NCBI RefSeq assembly: GCF_027359925.1
Contig: NZ_CP114767.1
Coordinates: 682,001-746,000, forward strand
Source of the DNA: Hymenobacter canadensis
Lineage (GTDB): Bacteria; Bacteroidota; Bacteroidia; Cytophagales; Hymenobacteraceae
Direction: 5' to 3'
DNA: 64,000 nt
The notes under the pieces were generated by a model. That model made no database searches and was not told the origin of the DNA. It saw only the letters and a program-made list of their open reading frames with translations. The position numbers were made by a program, and so were the translations under genes. Of this stretch, positions 50,501 to 57,540 are shown piece by piece; within the stretch, counting starts at the first letter, position 1, and the number at the start of each line of letters is the position of its first letter.

Positions 50501-50588
50501 CGGAACCAGTCTGCGCGAATGCACCAGTAAACCCGGCACAAACGAACAGTAGCAGAAACAAGAGTTTCGCCAGGTAGGGTTGTTTCAT
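47559..50588 (-). CDS. SusC/RagA family TonB-linked outer-membrane transporter
   Basis: A 1009-residue SusC-type transporter: signal peptide (about 1-25, CAGFTGAFAQ), carboxypeptidase-regulatory-like domain (about 28-110, VSGRVVDEKNGGLPGVTVII), TonB-box-like NEAVVVGYGTVRKQDVTGS, plug (about 115-235, IRIRGGSSLSATNDPLIVID, PNDIETFTVLKDASATAIYG, NGVIIITTKKG) and a barrel that ends in the aromatic residue Phe. It imports oligomers captured by the SusD partner. The nearby GH13 enzyme and CBM-like esterase suggest a glucan or esterified glycan as cargo, but SusCD pairs also serve peptides. Confidence 0.95.
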   Translation of the reverse strand: MKQPYLAKLLFLLLFVCAGFTGAFAQTGSVSGRVVDEKNGGLPGVTVIIEGTTLGNSTNSDGTYSIQNVPAGPRTLVVSFVGYTTGRIPVTVTAGQNTAVASTTLNENTTLLNEAVVVGYGTVRKQDVTGSVTAVTSRDFVKGQITTPEQLIAGKVAGVQITGSGGAPGAGSTIRIRGGSSLSATNDPLIVIDGVPVNGGEVSGTGNALNLINPNDIETFTVLKDASATAIYGSRASNGVIIITTKKGISGEKTRVNVSSQFSLAYNPKKFDVLSGDEFRALVNQQGTEDQKALLGTANTDWQDAIFRTAYTQDYNASITGNAGAVPYRVSLGHLNQDGVIKTNNFKRNSVSVGINPTLFDGHLRVDANIKGSWVDNRFVENGIVGNAVFFNPTQPILQAGSPFDGYFEYYTTSPTGVIGRVGQSTANPLARLNQRRDRSTVKRSIGNLALDYKLHFLPDLRANINVGYDITRSNGNTFVAGNNAISEFNQNGPGGIDNSYAQDRDNKLLETYLNYTKDFGTAGRLELLGGYSYQDFLRNAPFFFGRRPNGDLINPAQLEAFADKSQYTLISYYGRLNYNFNDRYLFTATLRNDISSRFSEENRSGLFPAAALAWRIKGENFLANSTFLSDLKLRVGYGITGQQDVGGVNDYPALARYINGESTVSYPVGGVYTIPVRRAPSDPNIKWEETTTYNAGLDYGFIDGRLTGTVDVYLRKTKDLINEIEVPAGSNASNKLFTNIGSLENKGVELGLVGVVAQSTDFNWSLTANATFNRNEITKLTLNDNPNSLGSRVGGIGGGTGSTIQTNSVGFQARSFFVYKQKYDASGNPIQPNGTTVTDLQAFEDLDANGVINEQDLYRYKAPAPRTILGLGSNMSYRKVNFAFTMRANLGNYAYNNIASSSTSTNIFPSQPFLNNTTRFYEQTRAIGSGTNYRLSDYYVQDASFLRMDNITLGYTLGEESNINISLAVQNAFVITKYDGIDPEIFDGIDNNLYPRARTYTIGVNFGF

Positions 50589-51535
50589 GGGAAAAGTATT
50601 AGGGGTTGAAATGGTTTTTCCGGATGGCTCCGGAGTGGGAATTGATGAGGTTGCTGCCGCGGTGGCCGTATCGGTTTGGTAGTGAGTAAGCGCTGCCTTC
50701 CGGTACAGTTTCAGAGAGGATTAGCCGCCTCATTACTGTTAAAAAACTTCGCAAGTTAATGGCGGATAAACCACATTTACAACGTGCCAGCCAAAGCAAA
50801 CAGGTATAATGATAATTGGATTATGATTGAAAATTACCGGCCGTAAACCAAGGCCCAGAAAGACTGTTTACTCAGCTAACCCAATCCGGGCCAATGACAA
50901 GGTGAGTTAGCACACGCTAAAGTGCTGATTTGTTAGCGTGGGACCTATGCAGCAGTATGAAAACCAGCTGGCACAGCTGACGCTTTGTTGCTATTTGATG
51001 ATGCTGTGTTGACTTGATGTTTTATTGGATGAGGGTGCGCTAACAGATGGCATAAATGGCGGTATTAGTAAGCCGGCCCTCTGGTGCAAGGTCAAGTGTT
51101 GTACAAACAAGGGCTATTCCACATTTTCTCCCTCCATATAAGGGGTGGTTAGTGAAAATGTTGCTAAAGGCCCAGGCTTATGCTCGTTACATTATTAGCT
51201 GTAAAAGTCAATAAAGTATCATCGGTGATAGTGTAAAATTTGTGCAAACTGCTTTGGCGTTTTGTATATATCCTAGGCGGATATCAAGATAGTTGTTGGC
51301 TGCTGGGGCAGATGATACTGTGAATTCTTATCTTGGAGGCCAGTGCTTTGGCAAGGCGAACAGGCACAACTTCTGCCAGTAAAATTTGCCGCCGTTTTCC
51401 CGGAAAAATACAGGTATTAAAAACGTTAGGTAGCGGCCAACGACACATAAAGTCGGCCCGAAGCCAGAAAGTGGGCGCAACCGATTGCTTGGTGCTACTC
51501 TCTCCTGGTGAGCTAACACTCATTCCAATTTCCCC
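50589..51535. other. 947-base gene-free, A/T-rich divergent spacer
   Basis: The longest spacer of the window, clearly richer in A/T than its surroundings. It must hold the starts of susCD (minus) and of the esterase gene (plus). Candidate plus-strand boxes TAAAATTTG lie at about 51233 and 51381. An inverted repeat CACGCTAA...TTAGCGTG is seen at about 50912-50940 and a second ATATCC...GGATAT near 51273. No coding frame or RNA gene can be supported. Confidence 0.55.
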
Positions 51536-52957
51536 ATGAATCACGCTTTCCTCGCTGCTCTGCTCTTTGCCTGCGGAACAGTGCAAGCCCAGACCACCCT
51601 GCGCCTGACCAGTGTGCCCGCCGCCACGCCCGCCGGGGCCACGCTGTATCTGGCCGGCACCGTCAATAACTGGAGCCCAAGCAGTGCGGCCCACACCTTC
51701 AGCCGCAACCCCGACGGCACCTACCAGCTGACGCTGCCGGCTACCGTCACGGGTACCATTGAGTTCAAGTTTACGCGCGGCTCCTGGGCCACGGTGGAGG
51801 CCGACGCCCAGTTCAACGACATCGGTAACCGCCGCTACACCATTGGCAGCGGCCCGGCTACCGTGGACCTGCAGGTGGCCGCCTGGAAAGACCAGGGTAG
51901 TGGCGGCGGTAGCTGCCAGAGCACTGCGCTGCAGCCGAACGTGCGGGTTATTAGCACCGCGTTCCAGATGCCGCAGCTGGGCCGCACGCGCCGCGTGTGG
52001 GTCTATCTGCCCAACGACTATGCCACGGCTTCCAATAAGCGCTACCCGGTGCTGTATATGCACGACGGCCAGAACGTGTTTGACGCCTGCACCAGCTTTT
52101 CGGGCGAGTGGGGCGTGGATGAAACCCTGAGCCAACTGCAGCAGCAAGGCCTGGATGCTACCGGCTCAATTGTGGTGGCCGTGGACAACGGCGGCGCCGA
52201 CCGGCTCAACGAAATGTCGCCGTGGAATAACCCGCAGTACGGCGGCGGCCAGGGCGACCAGTACGTGGATTTCATGGCCCAGACGCTTAAGCCCTACATC
52301 GACCAGAACTACCGCACCCTCACGGGCCGCGAGTACACGGGCATTACGGGCAGCAGCATGGGTGGCCTGATTTCCACCTACGCCGCCCTGAAGTATCCGC
52401 AGGTGTACAGCAAGGTGGGCGTGTTTTCGCCGGCCTTTTGGTTTGCGCAGGCGCCCTTGTTCCAGTACCTGCGCCAGCACCCGGCCAACCCCGACACGCG
52501 GTTCTACTTCGTGAGTGGCACCACGGAAAGCCAGACGATGGTACCGCTGATGCAGGCCATGCGCGACTCATTGGCTCGTGGTGGTGTGCCGGCTGCCAAC
52601 CTGAGCTTCAACGCCCGCCCCGACGGGCAGCATGCCGAGTGGTTCTGGAAACGCGAGTTTTCGGCGGCGTACCAGTGGCTGAACGCGCCGGCAGCGCCGC
52701 TGAGCACGAAAGGCAACGCAGCGCATCTGGCATTCAGTGCCTACCCGATGCCTGCCAAAAACCAGCTGCGCGTGGAGCTGCCCACGGGCGTGCGGGAAGC
52801 GCGGCTGGAGGTGCTCGACGCCACCGGCCGGGTAGTACTGAAAGACAAAGTTCGCTCCGGCGACTCGGTGAACGTGAGCGGCCTGGCCCGCGGTACGTAC
52901 TTCCTGCGCGTGTCGGGCGGCCACAAATTGGGCACGCAGACCCTTGTGAAGGAGTAG
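51536..52957 (+). CDS. Secreted esterase with starch-binding-like domain and type IX sorting tail
   Basis: A 473-residue protein with four parts: signal peptide (about 1-19, CGTVQAQ), an N-terminal CBM20-like beta domain (about 20-115, ATLYLAGTVNNWSPSS, YQLTLPATVTGTIEFKFTRG), an esterase-D-type alpha/beta-hydrolase (about 130-385) with the nucleophile Ser in GITGSSMGGLIS and a His in RPDGQHAEWFWKREF, and a type IX tail (about 398-473, FSAYPMPAKNQLRVELPTG, GLARGTYFLRVSGG). It probably removes acyl groups from a polysaccharide outside the cell. It is divergent from susC across the long spacer and may share its regulation. Confidence 0.88.
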   Translation: MNHAFLAALLFACGTVQAQTTLRLTSVPAATPAGATLYLAGTVNNWSPSSAAHTFSRNPDGTYQLTLPATVTGTIEFKFTRGSWATVEADAQFNDIGNRRYTIGSGPATVDLQVAAWKDQGSGGGSCQSTALQPNVRVISTAFQMPQLGRTRRVWVYLPNDYATASNKRYPVLYMHDGQNVFDACTSFSGEWGVDETLSQLQQQGLDATGSIVVAVDNGGADRLNEMSPWNNPQYGGGQGDQYVDFMAQTLKPYIDQNYRTLTGREYTGITGSSMGGLISTYAALKYPQVYSKVGVFSPAFWFAQAPLFQYLRQHPANPDTRFYFVSGTTESQTMVPLMQAMRDSLARGGVPAANLSFNARPDGQHAEWFWKREFSAAYQWLNAPAAPLSTKGNAAHLAFSAYPMPAKNQLRVELPTGVREARLEVLDATGRVVLKDKVRSGDSVNVSGLARGTYFLRVSGGHKLGTQTLVKE

Positions 52958-53066
52958 GTGCGGTTTTGCCCGGCACCCGGCCCAAACGGCCGGCAGCGGG
53001 TTAACAGGTTGAGGGCAGTTGGCCGCTGTTGGCAGAAAGATTTCAATAGCCTGCCGAAGAATTTGC

Positions 53067-53096
53067 TTGCGCGCTAACGAACCTCAAGTACCTTTG
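53067..53096 (+). promoter_or_regulatory. Promoter of the trp operon: TTG-N19-TACCTTTG
   Basis: The -7 box TACCTTTG (53089-53096) matches the consensus exactly; TTG at 53067-53069 lies 19 bases upstream, and a full TTTG at 53062-53065 is 23 bases upstream. The leader peptide starts 33 bases after the box. Confidence 0.7.
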
Positions 53097-53128
53097 TGGC
53101 GTTCAAGCCCCTGATTACTCTCTGAACC

Positions 53129-53206
53129 ATGATTTTTTCGACGACGCAGCAAGCTTGGTGGTGGCCCTACGGAAATTCCGGACGGGACAGCCTGTGCGTG
53201 CGTTAG
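53129..53206 (+). CDS. trpL: trp leader peptide with three consecutive Trp codons
   Basis: A 25-codon frame, ATG at 53129 to TAG at 53206, encodes MIFSTTQQAWWWPYGNSGRD followed by SLCVR. Three TGG codons in a row stand at 53156-53164. Three adjacent codons for the rarest amino acid, between a good promoter and a terminator in front of trpE, are the mark of a ribosome-sensing attenuator leader. There is no Shine-Dalgarno sequence, as usual in this phylum. Downstream RNA segments can pair in two exclusive ways: segment 1 (53165-53172) with 2 (53178-53186), and 2 (53179-53186) with 3 (53244-53251), the left arm of the terminator. A ribosome waiting at the Trp codons would cover segment 1 and free segment 2. 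Confidence 0.85.
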   Translation: MIFSTTQQAWWWPYGNSGRDSLCVR

Positions 53207-53239
53207 AATCGAATCCTTTTCTTCGCAACGACTCTACAG

Positions 53240-53268
53240 AAAGCCCGGCCGACCGCCGGGCTTTTTTT
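53240..53268 (+). terminator. trp attenuator terminator
   Basis: AAAGCCCGGC (53240-53249) pairs perfectly with 53255-53264 around a five-base loop, followed by a run of seven T (53262-53268). It lies 34 bases after the leader stop codon and 46 bases before the trpE start, so it acts as a conditional stop in front of the operon. Confidence 0.88.
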
Positions 53269-53313
53269 GTGCCCGGTGCTGGCTCATCTCTACCACCACA
53301 ACCAGCCCCGCTC

Positions 53314-54729
53314 ATGCAAACCTACCAGCTCACCACCCGCCACCTGCGCGTTCTGGCCGACACCGTAACGCCCGTGAGCCTCTACCTGCGCCTGCGCGAC
53401 CGGTACGCCAACTGCCTGCTGCTGGAAAGCTCCGACTACCACGGCCAGCAGAACGCGTTCAGCTACCTGGCCTTCGATCCGCTGGCCCGCTTTGAGTTGC
53501 GCGGCCAAGAGCTGACCCTCACGCTGCCCGACGACACCACCGAAACCGAGACGCTGGATTCGCCCCGCACGGCGCTGGCCCGCCTGCAGGAGTTTGCCGC
53601 CAGCTTCCAGACCGAGGATACCGGCCACGACTTCATCACGGGCGGGCTGTTCGGGTACTTGGGCTACGAGGCGGTGCAGGCTTTCGAGGACCTCACGCTG
53701 AACCCCGACAAGCAGCCCGCCGGCCAGATTCCGGACATTCTCTACGGCACCTACCGATACGTTATTGCCATCAACCACTTCCGCAACGAGCTGTACGTGT
53801 TCGAGCATACGCTGCAGGGCCAGGAAGTGGACGAGAACGGGCTGACCAAGCTGGTGAACCTGATCCGCAACCCCTCGTTGCCCGATTTTAAGTTCAAAAC
53901 GGAAGGGGAGGAGCGCACCAACCAGACCGACGAGGAGTTCCTGCAGGTGCTGGCACAGGGCCAGCAGCATTGCCGGGTGGGCGACGTGTTTCAGATTGTG
54001 CTGTCGCGCCGCTTCCAGCAGGGTTTTTCGGGCGACGAGTTCAACGTGTACCGGGCGCTACGTTCCATTAATCCTTCGCCGTATCTGTTCTACTTCGATT
54101 ACGGCTCCTTCAAGATTTTCGGGTCGTCGCCGGAAGCGCAGGTGCGCATTCAGGGCCGCGAGGCCAGTTTGTTCCCGATTGCGGGCACCTTCCGCCGCAC
54201 CGGCCATGACACCGAGGACGCCGCCCTGGCCCAGCAGTTGGCCGACGACCCCAAGGAAAATGCCGAGCACGTGATGCTGGTGGACTTGGCCCGCAACGAC
54301 CTGGCCCGCCACGGCGACAACGTGCGGGTGAAAACCTTCCGCGAAATCCAGTTCTATTCGCACGTCATTCACCTGGTGAGCGAGGTGAATGCCACCCTGA
54401 CCACCGGCACCAACTCGCTGCAGGTGGTGGCCGATACCTTCCCGGCCGGCACGCTCTCGGGCGCGCCCAAGCACCGCGCCATGCAGCTCATTGATGGCCT
54501 GGAACCGACCGCCCGCGGCTACTACGGCGGCGCCATCGGCCACCTGGGCTTCAACGGCGACTTCAACCACGCCATCATGATCCGCTCGTTCCTGAGCACC
54601 GCCGGCCAGCTCTACTTCCAGGCCGGCGCCGGTGTGGTAGCCGCCTCCGACATCAACTCCGAGCTCAACGAAGTGCACCACAAGCTGGCCGCCCTGCGCA
54701 AGGCGCTGCAGGAAGCGGAGCGGGTGTAG
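53314..54729 (+). CDS. trpE: Anthranilate synthase component I
   Basis: The 471-residue enzyme makes anthranilate from chorismate with the amido group delivered by TrpG. The N-terminal domain contains the LLES segment (about 36-39, CLLLESSDYHG) that binds feedback tryptophan, which marks it as TrpE rather than PabB. The chorismate-binding domain shows FQIVLSRRFQQ, SSPEAQVRIQGREASLFPIA in part, AGTFRRTG, ENAEHVMLVDLARNDLAR and FPAGTLSGAPKHRAM. The ATG at 53314 is chosen; a longer frame would start inside the leader peptide gene and run through the terminator. First gene of the operon. Confidence 0.96.
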   Translation: MQTYQLTTRHLRVLADTVTPVSLYLRLRDRYANCLLLESSDYHGQQNAFSYLAFDPLARFELRGQELTLTLPDDTTETETLDSPRTALARLQEFAASFQTEDTGHDFITGGLFGYLGYEAVQAFEDLTLNPDKQPAGQIPDILYGTYRYVIAINHFRNELYVFEHTLQGQEVDENGLTKLVNLIRNPSLPDFKFKTEGEERTNQTDEEFLQVLAQGQQHCRVGDVFQIVLSRRFQQGFSGDEFNVYRALRSINPSPYLFYFDYGSFKIFGSSPEAQVRIQGREASLFPIAGTFRRTGHDTEDAALAQQLADDPKENAEHVMLVDLARNDLARHGDNVRVKTFREIQFYSHVIHLVSEVNATLTTGTNSLQVVADTFPAGTLSGAPKHRAMQLIDGLEPTARGYYGGAIGHLGFNGDFNHAIMIRSFLSTAGQLYFQAGAGVVAASDINSELNEVHHKLAALRKALQEAERV

Positions 54730-54743
54730 CATCGGCGGCAGCA

Positions 54744-54823
54744 GCCCCAGGGCTGAAGCCCTGGGCTACGGAGCCACTCCTTATAGAAGTCACTCACTAG
54801 CCCAGGGCTTTAGCCCTGGGGCC
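54744..54823. repeat. Inverted pair of CCCAGGGCT hairpins in the trpE-trpG spacer
   Basis: Two hairpins, CCCAGGGCT-GA-AGCCCTGGG (54746-54765) and CCCAGGGCT-TT-AGCCCTGGG (54801-54820), stand in opposite orientation (GGGCTACGG after the first, CACTAGCCC before the second). Confidence 0.88.
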
Positions 54824-54846
54824 ATTAGGCCAAACGGCCGAACCCA

Positions 54847-55413
54847 ATGAACATCCTCGTTCTCGACAACTACGATTCCTTTACCTACAACCTCGTGCAG
54901 GTGCTGCGGGAGCTGGGGCATACCGACAACGTAACCGTGATTCGCAACGACAAGCTGGCCGTGGACGACGTGGCCGCCTACGACGCGGTGCTGCTCTCTC
55001 CCGGTCCCGGCGTGCCCTCGGAAGCGGGCCTGATGCCCGAAATCATCCGCCGCTACGCAAGTTCCAAGCGTATTCTGGGCGTGTGCCTGGGCCACCAGGG
55101 CCTGGCCGAGAGCTTCGGTGGGGAGCTGTACAACCTGCCCCAAGTGCTCCACGGCCTGGCCACCGACGCCCACCTCACCGCCGCCGACAAGCTGTTCGAG
55201 GGCCTGCCCGATACCTTCAAGGTGGGCCGCTACCACAGCTGGAGCGTGCGCCCCGAAAGCATGCCCGCCGAGCTGGAAGTCACCGCCCTCGACGCCGACG
55301 GCCAGGTGCTGGCCTTCCGCCACCGCCAGTACGATGTGCGCGGCGTGCAGTTCCATCCCGAGTCCATTCTCACCGAGCACGGCCACCAGATGCTGCGCAA
55401 CTGGCTGAAGTAA
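54847..55413 (+). CDS. trpG: Anthranilate synthase component II (glutamine amidotransferase)
   Basis: A 188-residue class I glutamine amidotransferase that feeds ammonia to TrpE. The triad is seen as Cys80 in GVCLGHQGLAESFGG, and His170/Glu172 in GVQFHPESILTEHG. The N-terminus LVLDNYDSFTYNLVQ and the SPGPGVPSEAG loop are typical. The protein may also serve folate synthesis if no separate pabA exists. Its stop codon TAA begins the TAACACCAAGC repeat that fills the spacer to trpD. Confidence 0.95.
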   Translation: MNILVLDNYDSFTYNLVQVLRELGHTDNVTVIRNDKLAVDDVAAYDAVLLSPGPGVPSEAGLMPEIIRRYASSKRILGVCLGHQGLAESFGGELYNLPQVLHGLATDAHLTAADKLFEGLPDTFKVGRYHSWSVRPESMPAELEVTALDADGQVLAFRHRQYDVRGVQFHPESILTEHGHQMLRNWLK

Positions 55414-55504
55414 CACCAAGCTCCCGCTTGGTGAGCCGTTCGCGCCACCTGTCCATTCCCCAATAACTACCCCAACAATTCACCAAGCAAGAGCTTGGTG
55501 TTAC
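55411..55504. repeat. Inverted pair of CACCAAGC hairpins in the trpG-trpD spacer
   Basis: TAACACCAAGCTC..GCTTGGTG (55411-55432) and the inverted unit CACCAAGC..GAGCTTGGTGTTA (55482-55504). The left unit starts with the trpG stop codon. Confidence 0.88.
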
Positions 55505-55506
55505 TG

Positions 55507-56493
55507 ATGAAACAGATTCTTAATAAACTATTCGACCAGCAACTGCTGACCCACCCCGAGGCGCTGGAAGCTATGCTGCGCATTGGGCAGGGCGAGGCCA
55601 ACGCGGCGGAAATGGCGGCCTTCATGAGCGTGTACCGGATGCGGCCGATTTCGGTGCCAGAACTGGCCGGCTTCCGCGACGCGCTGCTGAGCCTGAGCCG
55701 CGACCCGGAGCTGGGCACCCGCGACACGGTGGACATTGTGGGCACCGGCGGCGACGGCAAGGACACGCTCAACATCAGCACGCTGGCCTGTTTTGTGGTG
55801 GCCGGGGCCGGCTACAAGGTCACCAAGCACGGCAACATCGGCGTGTCGTCGGTGTGCGGGTCGTCGGATGTGTTGCAGCAGCTGGGCGTGGAGTTTGGGG
55901 TGGGCAACGACGTGCTGCGGCGGCAGCTGGAGCGGGCCGGTATTTGTTTTCTGCACGCGCCGGCCTTCCACCCGGCCATGCGCCATGCCGGGCCGGTGCG
56001 CCGGGAGCTGGGCGTGCGCACGTTTTTCAACATTCTGGGGCCGCTGGTGAACCCCGCACGGCCGAAGTTTCAGGTGGCGGGTACCTTCAGCCTGGAGCTG
56101 CTGCGCCTCTACCACTACCTGCTCCAGCAAACCGACACTCGCTACGCCGTCGTCCACGCCCTCGACGGCTACGACGAGCTTTCCCTGACGGCAGCGGCCA
56201 AGCTGGCCACGCCCGAGGGCGAGCGGGTGGTATCGGCCGCCGACCTGGGCCTGACCCTGAACCAACCCGAGGAGCTGGCCGGGGGCCGCACCGCCGCCGA
56301 ATCGGCCGCCATTTTTGTTGATGTGCTGGAAGGCCGCGCCACCCGCGCCCAGCGCGACGTGGTAACGGCCAACGCGGCCCTGGCCATCGGCTGCCTGGAA
56401 CCCACCTTCAGCTTCGCCGACAGCCTGGAAGCCGCCCGCGAGTCGCTGGACTCCGGCCGCGCCCGCCAAGCGCTGCGGGAGCTGGTAAAGTAG
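55507..56493 (+). CDS. trpD: Anthranilate phosphoribosyltransferase
   Basis: The 328-residue enzyme joins anthranilate with phosphoribosyl pyrophosphate. Motifs: VGTGGDGKDTLNIST (PRPP- and magnesium-binding loop, about 77-91), KHGNIGVSSVCGSSDVLQQLG (shown in part, about 105-120), FLHAPAFHPAMRHAGPVRREL and GPLVNPARPKFQVAG. I chose the ATG at 55507 (MKQILNKLFDQQ) over a GTG that lies in the repeat. The stop TAG is directly followed by a GCGCGAAGCC repeat. Confidence 0.95.
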   Translation: MKQILNKLFDQQLLTHPEALEAMLRIGQGEANAAEMAAFMSVYRMRPISVPELAGFRDALLSLSRDPELGTRDTVDIVGTGGDGKDTLNISTLACFVVAGAGYKVTKHGNIGVSSVCGSSDVLQQLGVEFGVGNDVLRRQLERAGICFLHAPAFHPAMRHAGPVRRELGVRTFFNILGPLVNPARPKFQVAGTFSLELLRLYHYLLQQTDTRYAVVHALDGYDELSLTAAAKLATPEGERVVSAADLGLTLNQPEELAGGRTAAESAAIFVDVLEGRATRAQRDVVTANAALAIGCLEPTFSFADSLEAARESLDSGRARQALRELVK

Positions 56494-56495
56494 GG

Positions 56496-56589
56496 GCGCG
56501 AAGCCTTTGCTTCGCGTATCAGCCACACCAAGCGCCCATTTGTTACTCACTGATTTCGTTCAAGGAAACGCGAAGCAAAGGCTTCGCGC
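56496..56589. repeat. Inverted pair of GCGCGAAGCCTTTGCTTCGCG hairpins in the trpD-trpC spacer (core word GCGAAGC)
   Basis: Perfect 21-base arms at 56496-56516 and 56569-56589; each arm is also a hairpin of its own (CGCGAAGC/GCTTCGCG). Confidence 0.88.
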
Positions 56590-56604
56590 TACACGCAAAA
56601 CCTC

Positions 56605-57417
56605 ATGACCATTCTCGATACCATCATTGCCCACAAGCGCCAGGAAGTAGCCACCCGCCAGAGCCTGGTGCCGGTGAAGCTGCTGGAGCAAAGCTTCTAC
56701 ATGCCGGCCCAGCCGCTGAGCTTGCGCCGCTACCTGCTGCGCGACGATTTGAGCGGCATCATTGCCGAGTTCAAGCGCAAGTCGCCCAGCAAGGGCGTCA
56801 TCAACGCCCACGCGCCGGTGGAGCGCACTACGCTGGGCTACATGCAGGCAGGTGCTTCGGCGCTGTCGGTGCTGACGGATACGGAGTTTTTTGGCGGCAA
56901 GAACGAGGACCTGACTACGGCCCGGCGCTTTAATTTCTGCCCCATCCTGCGCAAGGACTTCGTGGTGGACGAGTACCAGATCATCGAAGCCAAGAGCCTG
57001 GGGGCCGACGCCGTGCTGCTGATTGCGGCCGTGCTTAGCGGTGAGGAAGTGCTGCGCCTGGGCCGGCTGGCCAAGAGCCTGGGAATGGAAGTGCTGCTCG
57101 AAATCCACGATGCCGAGGAACTGGACAAGACCCTGCACCCCGACGCCGTGACCCTGGTGGGCGTGAACAACCGCAACCTCCACGACTTCTCGGTGAGCCT
57201 TGACACGTCCGGCGAGCTGGCCCAGCGCATCCCCGACGAATACGTGAAGGTGACCGAAAGCGGCCTGACCACCGCCGCCGACATCGAAGCCCTGCGCGCC
57301 GTGGGCTACCGCGGCTTCCTGATGGGCGAAACATTCATGCGCCACTCCCGCCCCGAAAAAGCCTGCGCCGCCCTGGTGCAGCAGCTCCGCGCCACGGAGG
57401 CGGTGACGTTGTTGTAA
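56605..57417 (+). CDS. trpC: Indole-3-glycerol phosphate synthase
   Basis: A 270-residue TIM-barrel enzyme that closes the indole ring. Seen: FKRKSPSKGVI (about 56-66, with the catalytic Lys), ASALSVLTDTEFFGG (about 90-104), ILRKDFVVDEYQI with the second active-site Lys, VGVNNRNLHDF and SESGL near the C-terminus (here TESGLTTAADIEAL). Not fused to TrpF, which follows as a separate gene after an inverted repeat. Confidence 0.96.
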   Translation: MTILDTIIAHKRQEVATRQSLVPVKLLEQSFYMPAQPLSLRRYLLRDDLSGIIAEFKRKSPSKGVINAHAPVERTTLGYMQAGASALSVLTDTEFFGGKNEDLTTARRFNFCPILRKDFVVDEYQIIEAKSLGADAVLLIAAVLSGEEVLRLGRLAKSLGMEVLLEIHDAEELDKTLHPDAVTLVGVNNRNLHDFSVSLDTSGELAQRIPDEYVKVTESGLTTAADIEALRAVGYRGFLMGETFMRHSRPEKACAALVQQLRATEAVTLL

Positions 57418-57425
57418 ACACTCGG

Positions 57426-57525
57426 CTGTCATCCTGAGCGGAGCGAAGGACCTTATCACATTAGAACGACTCGTTCGATAGTAACTCTGACGTGATAAGG
57501 TCCTTCGCTCCGCTCAGGATGACAG
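57426..57525. repeat. Inverted repeat, CTGTCATCCTGAGC family (copy 2), trpC-trpF spacer
   Basis: Perfect 34-base arms at 57426-57459 and 57492-57525, the best-preserved copy of this family in the window. Confidence 0.93.
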
Positions 57526-57540
57526 ATTAAAAACACTCCT

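Noticed and set aside
50589..51535. tRNA or riboswitch in the long spacer
   Set aside because: No cloverleaf with a T-loop GTTCRAATC-type segment and no recognisable riboswitch core was found by eye.
53155..53313. Longer N-terminus for TrpE starting in the leader region
   Set aside because: It would overlap the WWW leader peptide out of frame and read through the attenuator terminator; the ATG at 53314 gives the standard TrpE length.
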